Shown: positions 48,640 through 61,310 of the stretch, one piece after another
Position numbering within the stretch: the first letter of the stretch is position 1
Layout: every line of letters starts with the position of its first letter
NCBI GenBank assembly: GCA_024138015.1
Contig: JAMXBB010000011.1
Coordinates: forward strand, 35,219,651-35,283,650
Direction of reading: 5' to 3'
From: Lumnitzera littorea
Taxonomy: Eukaryota > Streptophyta > Magnoliopsida > Myrtales > Combretaceae
DNA: 64,000 bases
Made by a program: the position numbers and the translations under genes
The notes under the pieces: generated by a model
What the model saw: only the letters and a program-made list of their open reading frames with translations
What the model was told of the DNA's origin: nothing
The model's database searches: none

Positions 48640-50860
48640 TGGTCTTGTACTTGTTAAACCATATCTATTAAGTAAACAAACCAAACTAAGATAACATACT
48701 TACTACGCCGAGGACGAGTAGCTCGATGTCCCCCACTTCGACGATGAGGCAACACCACGCAGCAGACACCCAACCACCCATGCTCAACAAAATGTAGCAA
48801 TTACTTGTCTTTATCCCAAACAGTGACAAGCCATTCTTATACTTCTTGCAAATAGACAAAGGATTGAGCTTCTCAGCAGCTCGATGCTCGTCACGATGTC
48901 CTCATCTCCTCAGCCACTCAACTTCTTGCCCCAAATAGGACATCTTTAATGAGATGGGAAATCTAAAGGCTTAGGAGTCCGAATACGATAAAAGAATTCC
49001 TTCCAGTCTTCAACCTTGTTCGGCAGTTTATCGAAGATGCTCAGTGCCTTGCCTCGATTGGCAACATATACCCAATTGTCAGGAAGCCTCTTCACATGGA
49101 AGAAATGCTTGAACAACTACGCAATCGACCTTTGTAACTCCCAAAAGCACAACGTCTCAAAAGCGAGCAGGCATTAGCATTAAGATGCCCCGGCACAACC
49201 TTGAAGTATCGGAAGAACTCCAACGAGAACTTCAAAAAGGGGAGGCAAAGACTGAAGTCGAACGGTTTCACATATATATTGAATGATCAGTGGTTCCTTA
49301 TATCGTATGCGCACTATCCACCCATGGGCATCTCCACTCACCACCCAGGCACTTCCTCTACTGCTTGGCTCAATAGCCTCCATTTCTCTTTGCTTGCCAT
49401 GTACACCACACATGCTCATTTGAATTGGTTGTGTGTAACAATTCCCCCACTTTATCTTCCGTGTCGTACATAGGATACACATCACAAGGCCGTTGCTACG
49501 CCTACTCCCACCTCTCATCCTAGGACAATATCACTCTCTAGTCGACCATCATGAGTAATTGATGAAGAAGAAAAACACACAACAGAAAAGACCCAGTTTA
49601 TAGTTGGAAATTTCAGTAAAGTTTTCTTGAAGTAAACAAAGCAAAATGAGAAATGAGGATCCATAAACCCTTTTATATAAGTAACTAAGGAGAGAAGGCG
49701 AACGGTTTCTCCCACCCCCGGAGCATGAAACCTTAGCTGTCCATGTGTCCTACTTCGTAAGCCAAAGGCCCCGATTGATTCGTACATACGGATCGGTGAT
49801 GTGGCCTAATAGCAAGTCACCTCACAAGCGCAACCACTCTTTAAAGCCCTTCAATGTGTGCTACACTTTCCAAAGATGCCTATCATGACACATCAAACAT
49901 CACATCAACCACGTAGGAAGCCCGTATATGAGAAAATGGACTTGGTTAGAGATGCCATCCGTTGCATCACCAAACTATAAGACAAGCCCCTTTGCTTAGA
50001 GAAGAGATAGCCTAGCCTTAGCATGGTTACCTTATACGGATTACTCACCTCATGCAAAGCCCACTACAAAGGGATGCCAAAGTGCACACAAGCAAACAGC
50101 GAAGTCACCCTTTATGCCTTGAGCTACTTACAGAGCTATGTGAGCACATCGAGTTAGGTGTGAGCTAACAGTAAGTTCGTCCCTTGTACCGTAACCTACC
50201 CAACATGCTGTATGATACCTTAACCAAGTGGATTGACCCAATCATCAAACTGGCACACATCGACCATCTGGTATTAACTAGGATCTCAATTTGTCCTTGA
50301 CCTTTGTCTTTAGTGCCTACTTACCACTATAATGCATTAATGAGCATCTAACATCCGTGGTATATTCGTGGTATAGCCAACACAATCGACAACCCCCATA
50401 ACTGTCAGACCTCTAAGCTGCAAATTTAGTTTTTTGGTCGATTGCAACCGACCGCTTGTAGAGCAGCTCAATCTCTACCGCTGGGCACACTATTTGCTGG
50501 TAGCCAGTATGAGGGAACTCTAGACTACTACATGTCCAGGCAACTCAAATAAAAGGCACTAAGCACCATAAAGTTAGAGAGGTTTTTTCCCCTTTCCTCT
50601 TAAATCTACTTTCATCCCCGGTAACATTATTATTCTCTCTATCCAATCTTAATACACTGCCCACATTGCACATGCCTGAGATGAGCACTTCCCTTTGGGC
50701 CTTTAATGCTTGCTTTGTCCTCCTCTTAGTCCTCCCTTCTAACTTGAGTTCAGAAAGCCCCTGTAACCACACCCACTAGAGGCTTTTTTGTAGGGATCAA
50801 GAAGCAGGAGGCAAGATCCAGACCCATTTCATCTGGGCACCACACGAACCCACTTATACC
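48640..50860 (-). mobile_element. GC-richer retroelement fragment with a gypsy-type transposon (PF04195-like) domain
   Basis: Base composition changes sharply from the AT-rich flanks. Minus-strand pieces read CETVRLQSLPPLFEVLVGVL (about 49210-49275), then VPGHLNANACSLL (about 49160-49200), and LPDNWVYVANRGKA and VEDWKEFFYRI (about 48985-49090). This order resembles the putative gypsy-type transposon domain found in plant gag-like ORFs and large non-autonomous LTR derivatives. No RT or integrase was seen. Borders and target duplication were not determined. The 49515-50860 part shows no recognisable coding sequence. Confidence 0.5.
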
Positions 50861-50862
50861 AG

Positions 50863-51643
50863 TTGGTTCAACCACAATCAATAGGAGTTGTTTGTGATGG
50901 TTGTTGTAATATCTACACATATTGGAAAGATAGTAAAAGGAAATCCTTGATTCCTTTGAGTTTAAATAATGTAAAGATTGTGACATTAGATATGAATCCT
51001 CTTAAAAAGGAGTTGACTAAAATAAGAATAAAGGTTGAAGCTGAGGGCTTCGACATATTTGCTAATGTGACATCATTGTTATCGGCTTTTAGAGCTTCTA
51101 GTGAAAACGAATATTTACATATCTACTTTTCATTATTCGGACTAGTTTTTCATGTTCCATTAATGGGATTGCCAAGAATGGTGGATACTATAATAGGCTT
51201 GCACTTGTTAAATCATATAAGATGTTTATAGGAATTTATTATGGTTTGTTGATATTTGCTTGTGTTGGAGTGGCATTCTACTTGGTGATTGTATAAATAA
51301 GATCATAATGCATGGCTATTTGAGACTATGGCTAGTATGAGAGATTAGATGTCTATAGGCTAACGTAAGCATATACAGTCCTAGTTTGTGAAAGAGTTGG
51401 TTTCTTCCAAGAAAACAAATGCTTACCATTGCTTATTATGACAAGACATGGGTTTAATGTTCTGTGTATTCATATAAGATTGATGGGTCAATGTATACGA
51501 GAGTATCTTAGCTTTTGATTTTAGGCCGTTTAATACCATTTAAACCTTCAACTTTAGTTCTTGAAAGAGTTATCTATAGGCTAATGTTTGTTATTCTCAT
51601 AGAGTAGATGCTATGTTGCTATGTTGCTATGAGAGCTACGTAT
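50863..51643 (+). pseudogene. Ty3/gypsy protease-to-RT linker fragment (third gypsy family)
   Basis: Open frame 50863-51231 (122 residues) reads GVVCDGCCNIYTYWKDSKRK near its start and FHVPLMGLPRM later. These correspond to the R-HDG-NTY segment after the protease and the FPE-LP-GLPP segment before RT in gypsy polyproteins. It matches 25900-26280 at DNA level, and 51300-51643 matches 26650-27010. It is interrupted at 51643 by the solo LTR; the homology resumes at 54779-54860. Confidence 0.7.
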
Positions 51644-54600
51644 TGTAAGACTTATAATCAGCTACTTAGGGTTTGGCTCATAGAATTTAGAGTAATCAAA
51701 CAAATTGTTCAATCCAGTTTAAATTTTACTACAAAGCTAGAATTATTAGTAAAAGTGATTATGTAAGTTTGAATTTAAGAAAATAAATAATAAAATAAGA
51801 GAATATAAATTTTTAATTTTTAAGTATATTACTCGTTATTTATCGAAAATACGTAAAATACATTCTGATAACTAAAGAATTACTAGAGATAAATTATATG
51901 CATACTAAAATTCATAAAATAACTTAAAAAATATTTAGGAGTATTAATTTATACTATATATATATTTACATGTAGGTAGAAATACGTGTAATTATTTAAA
52001 ATACACGAAATAGGCTAAAATAATGATAAATAATTAAAAAAATGTATGAATAATTAAGGAAAAATCAGGAAAAAGGAGGAATCATGTAGATCAAGGTCAT
52101 GGCAGCTAGGGAAAGAAAGAAAAAAAATTAGCCAATCAAATTAATACAATAAAAAAAATTTGGAAGAAGATAAAGAAAATGTCTAGCCAAATTAATACAT
52201 TATAATTTCCTTAGAGCTTTATAAATACCCAAAAAATTACAAGAGCTCATTTGGATAGTTAGAAAAGTAGAAAAAATAGAGAGGATCAAAATAACAGAGT
52301 TAAGGTTAGTTTTCAAAAATTAGACAAAAATATGTACAGTTTAAGCTTATAAGGAGATCTCCAATCAGATGAGCACTTTGGAGTAGATGGCTACCACTAG
52401 CAGTTACCACTAGCACACAATGGTGGCAACACCTAAGGTGGCTGACAAGGCCTTTGTGGCTGGAGTCCTTCTCTTGGTGGCCGAAGCCACCAATTCTGGT
52501 GAATCCAATTTTTTCCTCGATTTTACATATTTTATTAAAAATATTAAATATGCTTATAAAATTATAAAATTTGGTATTTTGAGGTTTTTAAGAATATAGA
52601 TTTAGGAAAAAAATTTAGTTTGATATTTTTTATCTAGAAATATATTGGCCTTAAGAAATCGTATAAACCCAAGCTTTGTTCAGGTTAAAAATAAATGACT
52701 TTAAGAGTGTAGTTTCGAGCCTAAAATTTTTGTGTAGACTACTTAAGGGTTATAGAATAGTAATATGAAGCCCTTTTTCAAAAATTAATTTTTGAAATTT
52801 TTAGATAATTTTTAGGGCTTAAAATGATGCATAAAATAAGTAATTTTGGGTTAATTAGGTAATTAAATAGATAATTACTGATTTAGTTCATAATTATATA
52901 TTTTAGAATGTTGAAAACTGATGAAGTATAATATTTGTAACATTTAGAGTGTTAGATGTAATTATTAGGGTATTATGTATTATATATGTAATAGGTAAAA
53001 ATAGTGTATTTTAAGTTAATTTTGTAAATTAGGGTAATTAGGAATAAAATCTGATTTAGGATGAATTTATATATTTTGAGATGTTAATTGATATTGGGAA
53101 ATGATATTTGGAGTGATAGAAATATTAGATATGTATTATATACATAATATATAATAGGTAATAATACATAATATGCAAAAATTGGAAATATAATAAATAG
53201 AAAATGTCAGAATAAAAATTGATTTTATAATAATAATAGGAATATATATATAATTTGGTAAGAGAATTAAATTTAGGTAATTATATAAAAAATGTAAATT
53301 TTTCTTATATCGGGAGCAAGTTCATTACATTAATAAGGATTTAAGTATACTAAGTAAAATAGAATACTGATTTAGAACTAAAAGTAATAATTAGGATACT
53401 CGAGCCTAATATGATGAATTTCACATTTGTGTTCGGATCGCATTTTTTGACTTTACGTACAATATCCTTAATTGGAACTGCTTTAAAACCTAAATCAAAA
53501 CCAGATTCGGAAATTAAACCCTAAACTAACCTAGGATAAATTAATAATAACTATTATGTATATGGGAAGAATTAAGTTAAATCATAACCTAGAGTATATA
53601 TACATATATATATCATCAAGATATAAACACTAAAAATGCATTTATATTATATATTATAGGACATACGAAAACAAGTCGACTTACGGTTGGTTAAATGAGC
53701 GACCATGGATACCAGGTAAGTTGGGATTAATACATTGCTTTATTTTAGAGTACTAAATTGTAGTACTTGGAGGCTTAAAATTGTACATGATTGTACATGT
53801 TAGATAGTTAATTGTGCGCATGCGCTTATTTCTAAGTTTGAAGATGTGATTCTGATTGTTATCCTGGCTTGTATTTATGTGATTTGTTGAAATGATTAAA
53901 CACTTTAAACTAGACCTAATTAAATATATGATTTGAAATTTTAAACCGGACATGCGTAGCAACCCATTAAGGGAACATTAGGATTCTTTGGCTAAATACT
54001 AACCCCTTTGAAAGGGATAGCGCCGGATGGCATAATTGGTTCATTTTTCATCCCTAGTCGAACTAAGTGACATGTGAGGAGGCCGTAGTAAGGGTAAAGT
54101 CAATAGTTCAAAGGTAAATGCAGGGGGAACGTTGTCTCAATTGTACAAGCCTAGATTTGGTTGTGAGCTGTTGCATTAACGGAAACTCCTCAACTCGAAT
54201 TAAAGTGGGTATAATTTCTCTAATCTTATGATGGACCGAATAACGTTGTGCAATAGCATTTGCTTGACTATGCATTACACCTACTAATTTGGTTAATAAC
54301 CCTATTTGTGTTTGCTGTATGGTTTTGAGTCTTCGTCCCAACTTATTGAGTTATAGTTGCTCACATCCTTATAAACTTTGTTACAAGTGCTAGCTAGAAG
54401 GCGGCTTATAATTATTTGGAAGCTAACAACTGCTGGACCTTGGGAAGTGAGAAAATACATCTGAAGTATAGATATATCTTTAAGGTCTTAGCTTTTATTT
54501 AAAATCTTCCATTTTTAAATAATGTATTACTCAGGAAGTATAGGATAATAAAACTCTATAAACATTATTTGTAATACTTAAATCTTAGCGTACGTATATA

Positions 54601-54778
54601 TTTCCATACTTTCTTAGGTAAACAACTTATTTAATTTATGAACTGTTTACTTCAAAGCGGGTTAGTCGTAGACGCCTTGTGTAGATCAGGTCTAAAATAG
54701 CTATTATAAGGTCAACTTCTATCCTAGAATAGTTTGCACGACGGAACTGTCACGACTTTGCCGCTTCAAGGTGTGACA
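51644..54778. mobile_element. 3.1-kb gypsy-type solo LTR inserted in a gypsy fragment
   Basis: TGTAAGACTT at the left and GGTGTGACA at the right form TG...CA ends. Flanks are CGTAT (51639-51643) and CATAT (54779-54783), a 5-bp target duplication with one G/A difference. The host sequence on either side (GAGAGCTA before, GCATTTATTAAGGCATTTG after) is contiguous in the related copy at about 27000-27060, giving an empty site. There is no coding content; the interior is strongly AT-rich. The length fits Tekay-type chromovirus LTRs, which is an inference. Confidence 0.7.
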
Positions 54779-54860
54779 CATATTTAAAAGGATTTATTTT
54801 GCATTTATTAAGGCATTTGTTGTTAAGAGTAGGGCCTAAACCTAGAGAGAAGTTCTAGTG

Positions 54861-56042
54861 ATATTAACATACCACGTAGATAGATTAGTAGTGTAAGTAC
54901 CAATGAAATTCCATTACATGAAAAATATAAATAACAATTTTTTAAAAACTATATACTATTATTAATACTTGTATGTCATTCATCTAGATACATAGCATAT
55001 AATTACCGCTAAATCTTTTTCAAACTTAGGATTCGATGATGTCTTACTTTATACTTTTTAAACATACATTTTGTAGGATTATTTTTAATCCATATGATCA
55101 TTGTTGGTCCCTCATAAGCATTTAGAGAAAGGGGTTTTTTTGTTGGTGGAATTGTTTAATTGATTGGTTAACAATTATTCAAACTTCTTTGAAAATAAGG
55201 ATCCCCTTTTGATTGCTTGTTTAATGGATTTGAGTTTTAAAAAATTGTATAGACAGTTAATTGAATAAGTAAATAAAAGAGAGAGAGAGAGAGAGAGAGT
55301 TTAAGAAGATTAGACAAAAAATTTATAGAGGTTCCTCTTTGTAAGTCAGTCATACCTTTCAGCTCTACTTATTAAGGATTTGATCATTCCATTAATTTCA
55401 ATAATCAAAAGAAGAGTATGAGTATAACTTTCTTAGCTACAATCAACACAGCTCTACTTTCAAGCTTGTCTTTAGTTACAATAAAATTACTATGATCTAC
55501 TCTCTTTTAATTACAACACAAATAAATTTGAATAAGCTTTGACTAGAAAATAAATATAGTCTCTTAAAACATTTTGCACAATGAACTTATAAACAATCGA
55601 GAATGTAAATTTTTCTTAAAATTAATTTTTTCAAGCAAGTACTTGTTGCAAAAGATCTTAGACTATTATTTGTGTTATGTAATCTGTTCTTCGATTTCTT
55701 CTCCTTTTTAAATTTTTGGAAAGCAACAGTTGGTGAATCCCTTAATCATTGGATAAGCTTTATCTTTTAATCTTAAATAAATTGCGCATTAATGAATCCT
55801 CATCTCCATTTAAAGATATCACTTTTTTTGTTACTAAGACATCTTCCACAAAATCTGCAACATTCAAAATTCTTAGATATTATTGCCTTTAGATCTCAGT
55901 CTTCAAATAAGTTTATCAACTTTGAAACTCCACATACTTTGCCTTCTATTATATTTACTCATAAAGAATTCAAACTTTCTAAAGCTTTAGGTGCTAACCA
56001 TCTTAACCATAATATTAAATCTCATAAAACTGATATGAAAAT
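54861..56042. other. AT-rich intergenic DNA
   Basis: No gene is supported. A (GA)n microsatellite lies at 55279-55299. The plus-strand frame 55792-56055 has no recognisable motif and runs into the LTR fragment that starts at 56043. Confidence 0.5.
55279..55299. repeat. (GA)n microsatellite
   Basis: Uninterrupted GA dinucleotide run. Confidence 0.9.
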
Positions 56043-56532
56043 TGTTACGCCTTGAGCATGAAGAGTCATAACAGTCCTACCGTATAAACTATCCTAAGAT
56101 AAAAGCTGACCTCATAACTGCTATCGTAGATATAGTTCATATAAGCATGCATAACTCAATAGCTTAAAGTATCCGTTCTGATATTTTTTAATAACTAAAT
56201 ATGTGGTAGAGCTTTATAAAATACCTGTTCTATACAACCTGTCGTCTCATACCACAACATTATTTATACAAACATTCCATATCCAAAGTTAAAGTTTACA
56301 ATCATAATTTATTAAAAACCATAGGTTTTGTAATCTATATACAATAAGTTAAGAAACCAATGGGCATCCTAGAGAATTCCCAGTTAGTTTCCTCAAAACT
56401 TAAAAAAGGTCAAAAGCCTAGGTTCATTTGATTCCTCGTTCCTCGTTCCTCACTTTCCCAAATAACAGCACACTAACCTGGAGGCAATAGTATTGGAACA
56501 TCTTAATCCTCACTGAGCACCTGTAAAAGAGT
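56043..56532. mobile_element. Truncated LTR fragment, same family as 51644-54778 but inverted
   Basis: TGTTACGCCTTGA followed by GTCATAACAGTCC, AAACTATCCTA and AAGCTGACCT aligns with the reverse complement of the right end of the 51644-54778 LTR. The fragment stops at 56532, where the Athila-like LTR begins, so it was cut by that insertion or by later rearrangement. Confidence 0.6.
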
Positions 56533-57790
56533 TGATATTAGGCAAATGCACCTATCAATTTTAATATAATGGATGTGAGTCCGAGTTGATCCCTTAGAGA
56601 CTTCAAGTACTAATATTAACTTTAGCTCTATTATCTAACCGGAAAATTGTGATAAATTGAATGAATTAAAAATACTGAAATTAACAAACTACACTAATTA
56701 TGAGACTTGATTAAGCAATTTAGAAAGCAATAAAACTAAGAACGACTTCAAGTATGCAATAACGTATTTAGGAATTATTTTCCCTAGTGTTTAACATGTG
56801 ACCGCTTAAAATATATTCAATTCAATTTCTATTATCCTTGACCGGAGAGATTCACAATTAAAGTTAATACCTTTCTCAAGCATATTAACCCTAATCATAA
56901 ATTATTTACCGGAATCTCTTCACTTAGTAATATAACTTAGAATTGCATTAATGTATAATGAATTCCCACACAAACAATCAACTTTCCGGAAGAAACATAT
57001 ATCTTATCTCTAAGTATACATGTAATTCTCTCCAATTATGCCAAGATCTTATTACACATGTAATTTCTCAATCATCATGCATAATATCATAAATTGATAC
57101 TCTAGAAATATCAATCAACAATTAAACAACATAATTGAATCAAGAAAAGATAGAAACTTTATTGAAAATTATAAATCAACCTAAGAGTCACATGAAACCC
57201 TAGGTTCCATAATCCTAAATACACGAATTTTAAGCTATCATAATGAAACTAAAAACGAGTTCCATAAAAAACATAAAATAAAACATGAAAAACCCCTTTG
57301 GTTGATGAAAAATCTCTCCAATCTTAAAGTTGGTATTGCTTTCGCCTTTTTCTTCTCCTTCTCCTCAAGTCTCTTCACTTCTCTAGTGTCTCTCTCTCCT
57401 TTTGAAACTCTAATATGTATTGTAAGGTTTTTGTTTTCATTACTAGACACGGCCTGGGACATGACCATGTCCCCAGGTCGTATAACTTTCTGACCCTAGC
57501 AAATTTTCCTGCATGGACACAGCCTGGAGACATGGTCATATCCTAGACTGTGTAACTTCAAAACTTCATAACTCCTTCATTTAAACTTCAAAACTTCATA
57601 ACTCCTTCATTTAAACTCTAAATTAAGTGAAACTTGATTCCTTTTCTTCGTTTTCAATTTTAGAATGCGTTCAAACCTTGAAATCAAAATTTTACTCAAT
57701 TAAGTATCAATTTCTTTAAAAAAATACCAAAGATGTAAGGGAAATACTATAAAATTACCATGTGAAATGTATTTAAAATAAGAGTTATCA
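56533..57790 (-). repeat. 3' LTR of the Athila-like element (1258 bp)
   Basis: Ends TGATATTA and AGTTATCA in plus-strand reading. A purine tract lies immediately outside the right edge. It contains two copies of a 70-bp palindrome-bearing unit at 57446 and 57516, and a 31-bp direct duplication (AACTTCATAACTCCTTCATT unit) at about 57555-57617. It is related to the solo LTR at 8041-9429. Confidence 0.75.
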
Positions 57791-57806
57791 AATTTCCCCA
57801 CACTTG
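57791..57806 (-). other. Polypurine tract of the Athila-like element
   Basis: Reads AAGTGTGGGGAAATT on the minus strand, directly before the LTR start TGATAACT. This is the expected plus-strand primer site and fixes element orientation. Confidence 0.75.
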
Positions 57807-58312
57807 AGCATTTGCTTGTCCTCAAGCAAATAAATCAAAACAAAACTTTTGGGACAAGAAACACTAAACAAAATTTATCACTATTTAAGAAATCGATGAA
57901 TGAATATACTTTACCCGTAGAAAAGTAAGAAAATCATTCTTAACTAACTTGCAATAATAAAGTCAACCAATTTCATCCTTAATAATGTCATAATTTCACC
58001 TGACTATATTCGAATGCTCCAACAATACTTAATACTAGAGTTCATTAGTTAATTTATGAAAGTCGAAGTTTACCCGAGTCATTTAACCAAGGATTCTTAA
58101 ACTAAAAATTAGATTTAACATCTCGCCAACCGAGAAAGAGTCATAAAAATTTTGTCCATTTGACTAAAGTGTATACAATTCTCTCTTCCATCTCACTAAG
58201 CGCCATAATCTTAAAACAAACACATTTTACATCCATTCATCCTCTAATCATCCCCCTAGTTCATGCTTTTGTTGGGAGGTCTTTTAAATTTACCTTATTT
58301 AAGCATAATTGT

Positions 58313-58660
58313 GTTGGTAGAAGGAAAGAATCTCGCTCTTCTGACAAACCAAGACTAATCCATACTAACTTATTTCTTATATTGATAGCAGGAAAGAACC
58401 TTACTCTTCTGACGGACCAAGGTCGATCCATACCAATTTTTTCATTAGAATTGGCATTGGGACTCAATATCGCTCTTCTGACGGACCAAGACCGATCCAT
58501 ACCAACTTATCTCTAATATTGATAGCGGGAAAGAACCTTGCTCTTCTGACGGACCAAGGCCAATCCATATCAATGTTTTTTTTTTTTTCATTAGAATTGG
58601 CATTAGGACTCAATCTCGCTCTTCTGACGGACCAAGACGAATCCTTACCAATTTTTTTCT
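58313..58660 (-). repeat. Tandem array of a ~68-bp unit arranged as ~137-bp dimers, five copies
   Basis: CTCTTCTGACGGACCAAG recurs at about 58337, 58404, 58473, 58541 and 58619 (spacing 67-69 bp, last 78). The linkers alternate between ATTGATAGC-GGAAAGAACC and CATTAGAATTGGCATT-GGAC types, so the real period is a dimer. Tandem arrays near the 3' end are known in large plant gypsy elements. Confidence 0.8.
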
Positions 58661-59307
58661 ATTCATATACTTGTTATTACTTTTGACCTCCAATCATTAT
58701 GACTTTTTAAGGGTTTCTCAAAAGAAGAATTTCATTTGTTTGTTTGCTAAAAATTATAAGGCTCTAAAAATTTCCAAGAGAAAGATATACATAAAAGTAA
58801 ATTCAAAAATAACCATGACTAGCTCTCAACTAGCGATGTTTTTCCAATCTCAAGTCCTAGAGTCCCAAGCTAAATGACTCGTAACTTTACTCTCCAAAAA
58901 TTTGACTGATCAATTCGAGTGAAGTATAATAAGATCAATAATGATCAAGATGACATAGTTAATTTGGCCCAACACTTGTTAATCACCTAAAGCAAGTTAA
59001 CTTAAAAATTAATTGGGTCAAATGTGAATAATTGGTCTCTTAAACAGTAACAAATTCATATATATCATTTCCCCACACTTAATAACGTATAGTGTCCTCA
59101 ATATATGATTAAAAAAAAAACATAGTAACAAGAAATGAAACAAGAAAAATCAGCATAGGGAAAAAGGAAATATATGTACTGAAAAAGAAATTAATACTTC
59201 CCTACCAATCGAAAATTAGGGGAAGAAGTTCAAAATGAGGAAGCATCATCATTACATATCTAAGTTCACATGCCTTGGCCAACGAAAAACAACACAAAAA
59301 AGATGAA

Positions 59308-60596
59308 CTAAGAAGAAGGATCGGAATCCGTCTCTTTATCCTCCTCATCAGATGGTGCCTTAGCCATCGTAGCATTATCGTCGTCATCACTGCCCTCAAC
59401 ATCCTCTTCACTACCTCCAGCCGCCTCTTCCTCACCACCCTCATCATCCTCTTCCTCACTACCCTCATCATCCTCTTCCTCACTCTCACTATCCTCATCA
59501 CGTGTATCCGACTCTTTCATTTTGAGAAATTTTTCCATTTTGTCTTGGCGGATATGAAGTTTATCCACACTTTCTCTGATATAACAAACCTCAGACAGCA
59601 ACATATCAAATTTGTCTTCAAAGCTTGCTGAAGACGTCTGGCCTCAAGATATGCTGCTGCGAGAGTGTCGACCTTAACATCTTATTAGTAATAGGTTCAT
59701 GAGTCGGAATAAATTAAGGCGCATAGGAGTGACTTGATTGACTAAGGTAAGTGAGGGCCAAACGACAACCTTAGTCCGCATGGCTTGCACAAGTAAGGTG
59801 GTGTAGGGGCTACAACAAATATGCCCTTTCTTCCATGTAGTGGTGGTTGAAAAAGTTCAGCGAACTCGATGGCGAGATTGATGGGATGTTTATGAATAAC
59901 ACTGTACAGACAGAGGCAATCCTTGTTGGAAACCACACCGGTGCTGAGGCCTCTGCCAGTTAATGTATACGCAAAGAGCCAATGAAGAACCCGATATTCA
60001 GGCTTAACCAATTGAGAAGCCTTACTTCTTGCTAGATCATACGCATCACCAACAGTAATCTCGTTCCAAAACGTCCCTACTGTTACTCCACGGGGAAAAC
60101 GACATGAGAGACGTTGGAACCCTTCTGTCCATGTATATCTATCTTCATAGAGACCGAGATATCTACCCAATTGAGCTATGGTCATATGGAATGGGTGGCC
60201 ACTCAAAGTGAAATGTAGTTTGCGTTTGGGACCCATGCCAGTAGCACTCTCTTTATCGAGTTTGTAAGTACATAAAAACTCTAAGGTTAGCTCTTTATAA
60301 ACTGGAGCTTCAAGAGATAAAAAGTGCTCCCAAATGGCTCCGTCCAAGAGCTCCTTCATTTCTGTTGTGAGCTCCAATTGAGCGAGAACATCCCAATTCA
60401 GATGAAAGGTGTCGCTGAAAGGCTTATTCTTAAATAAACTATAGCGTTGCGCCTGGTAGTCTTCCTTAAATTAAAGCATTGGGTGCTCCATCGGAGGGAG
60501 AGTGGCTAATGGTTCAACAATTGCTCCTGCTTGCGATGAAGAGGATGTTGCAAATTTGGATTTCCATTGAATGGTAAGCTTTGCACGATTTGCCAT
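59308..60596 (-). pseudogene. Athila ORF1-type (PF03078-like) protein gene, broken
   Basis: An ATG at 60594-60596 opens MANRAKLTIQWKSKFATSSS. After a single TAA (about 60472), the frame continues as FKEDYQAQRYSLFKNKPFSD into the long open stretch 59742-60377. That stretch carries GPKRKLHFTLSGHPFHMTIA and LGRYLGLYEDRYTWTEGF, recognisable as the Arabidopsis retrotransposon ORF-1 (Athila) domain. Further frame changes lead to 59308-59604: a helix-like LLSEVCYIRESVDKLHIRQ segment and then a very acidic Glu/Asp tail. TTGTTTCTTTTCAG just upstream of the ATG looks like a splice acceptor. The protein's function in Athila elements is unknown; it sits where env-like ORFs occur. Confidence 0.78.
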
Positions 60597-61310
60597 TGAA
60601 TACCTGAAAAGAAACAACAAATCAAATCAAAAACGCGCATCCCTGCCACATGTAGTTCAAGAAGACAAAGGGAGATAAGATTAACAGTGAAGAATATTAA
60701 TAGAATTCTCATTGAGACATTTAAACAAACATGTAGAGTACAGCTGGAAAACTAGTTGGTGAAAAAGAAATAGCTTGCAAATGCATCAAACTAATTCTAT
60801 AATAGACCCACTACACTACAAGTAACTTGAAACGCAGGCATCCCATCACATAAAAGACGCTAAATGACACAGAATTTTTTCTCATACTGCTAACCCTAAC
60901 TAGTATAATTAAATAATGATTAGCATATTAGCAAACAAAATTTGGAATTGAGAGAGCATACATGAATATCTAACTAGAAGAGGCATCATAAAGGCATTAA
61001 AATCAAGCAACACAAGACAATGGTGTATGGTGTTTATGGAAGAACAAAATAAATTCGCAGATCAAATGTAAGTACCAATTCTCACAAGATCGAAATGTCT
61101 AGTAGCTAAACCTGCTTAAACCATGAGGAAGATAAAGCAAAAGCAATAAGGAGAACTTACTTAGATCTGGATTCGTAATGTCAGGAGTTGTGGTGTGAAG
61201 ATGGAGAGAAAAGAGAATATGAAATAGAGATGTGTTGGTTTGTGAGTGTGTGAGAGTGTGTGTGTATTTTAAATAAATCGGGCGTGTGCAGAATCGTGTG
61301 AGGCTGGGTA

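Noticed and set aside
55792..56055. 87-residue plus-strand frame
   Set aside because: No recognisable motif; its end lies inside the LTR fragment at 56043.
58160..58516. 118-residue plus-strand frame with repeated LLTDQ-RSIP units
   Set aside because: It is the translation of the tandem array; the ~68-bp units stay open by chance and the element is on the other strand.
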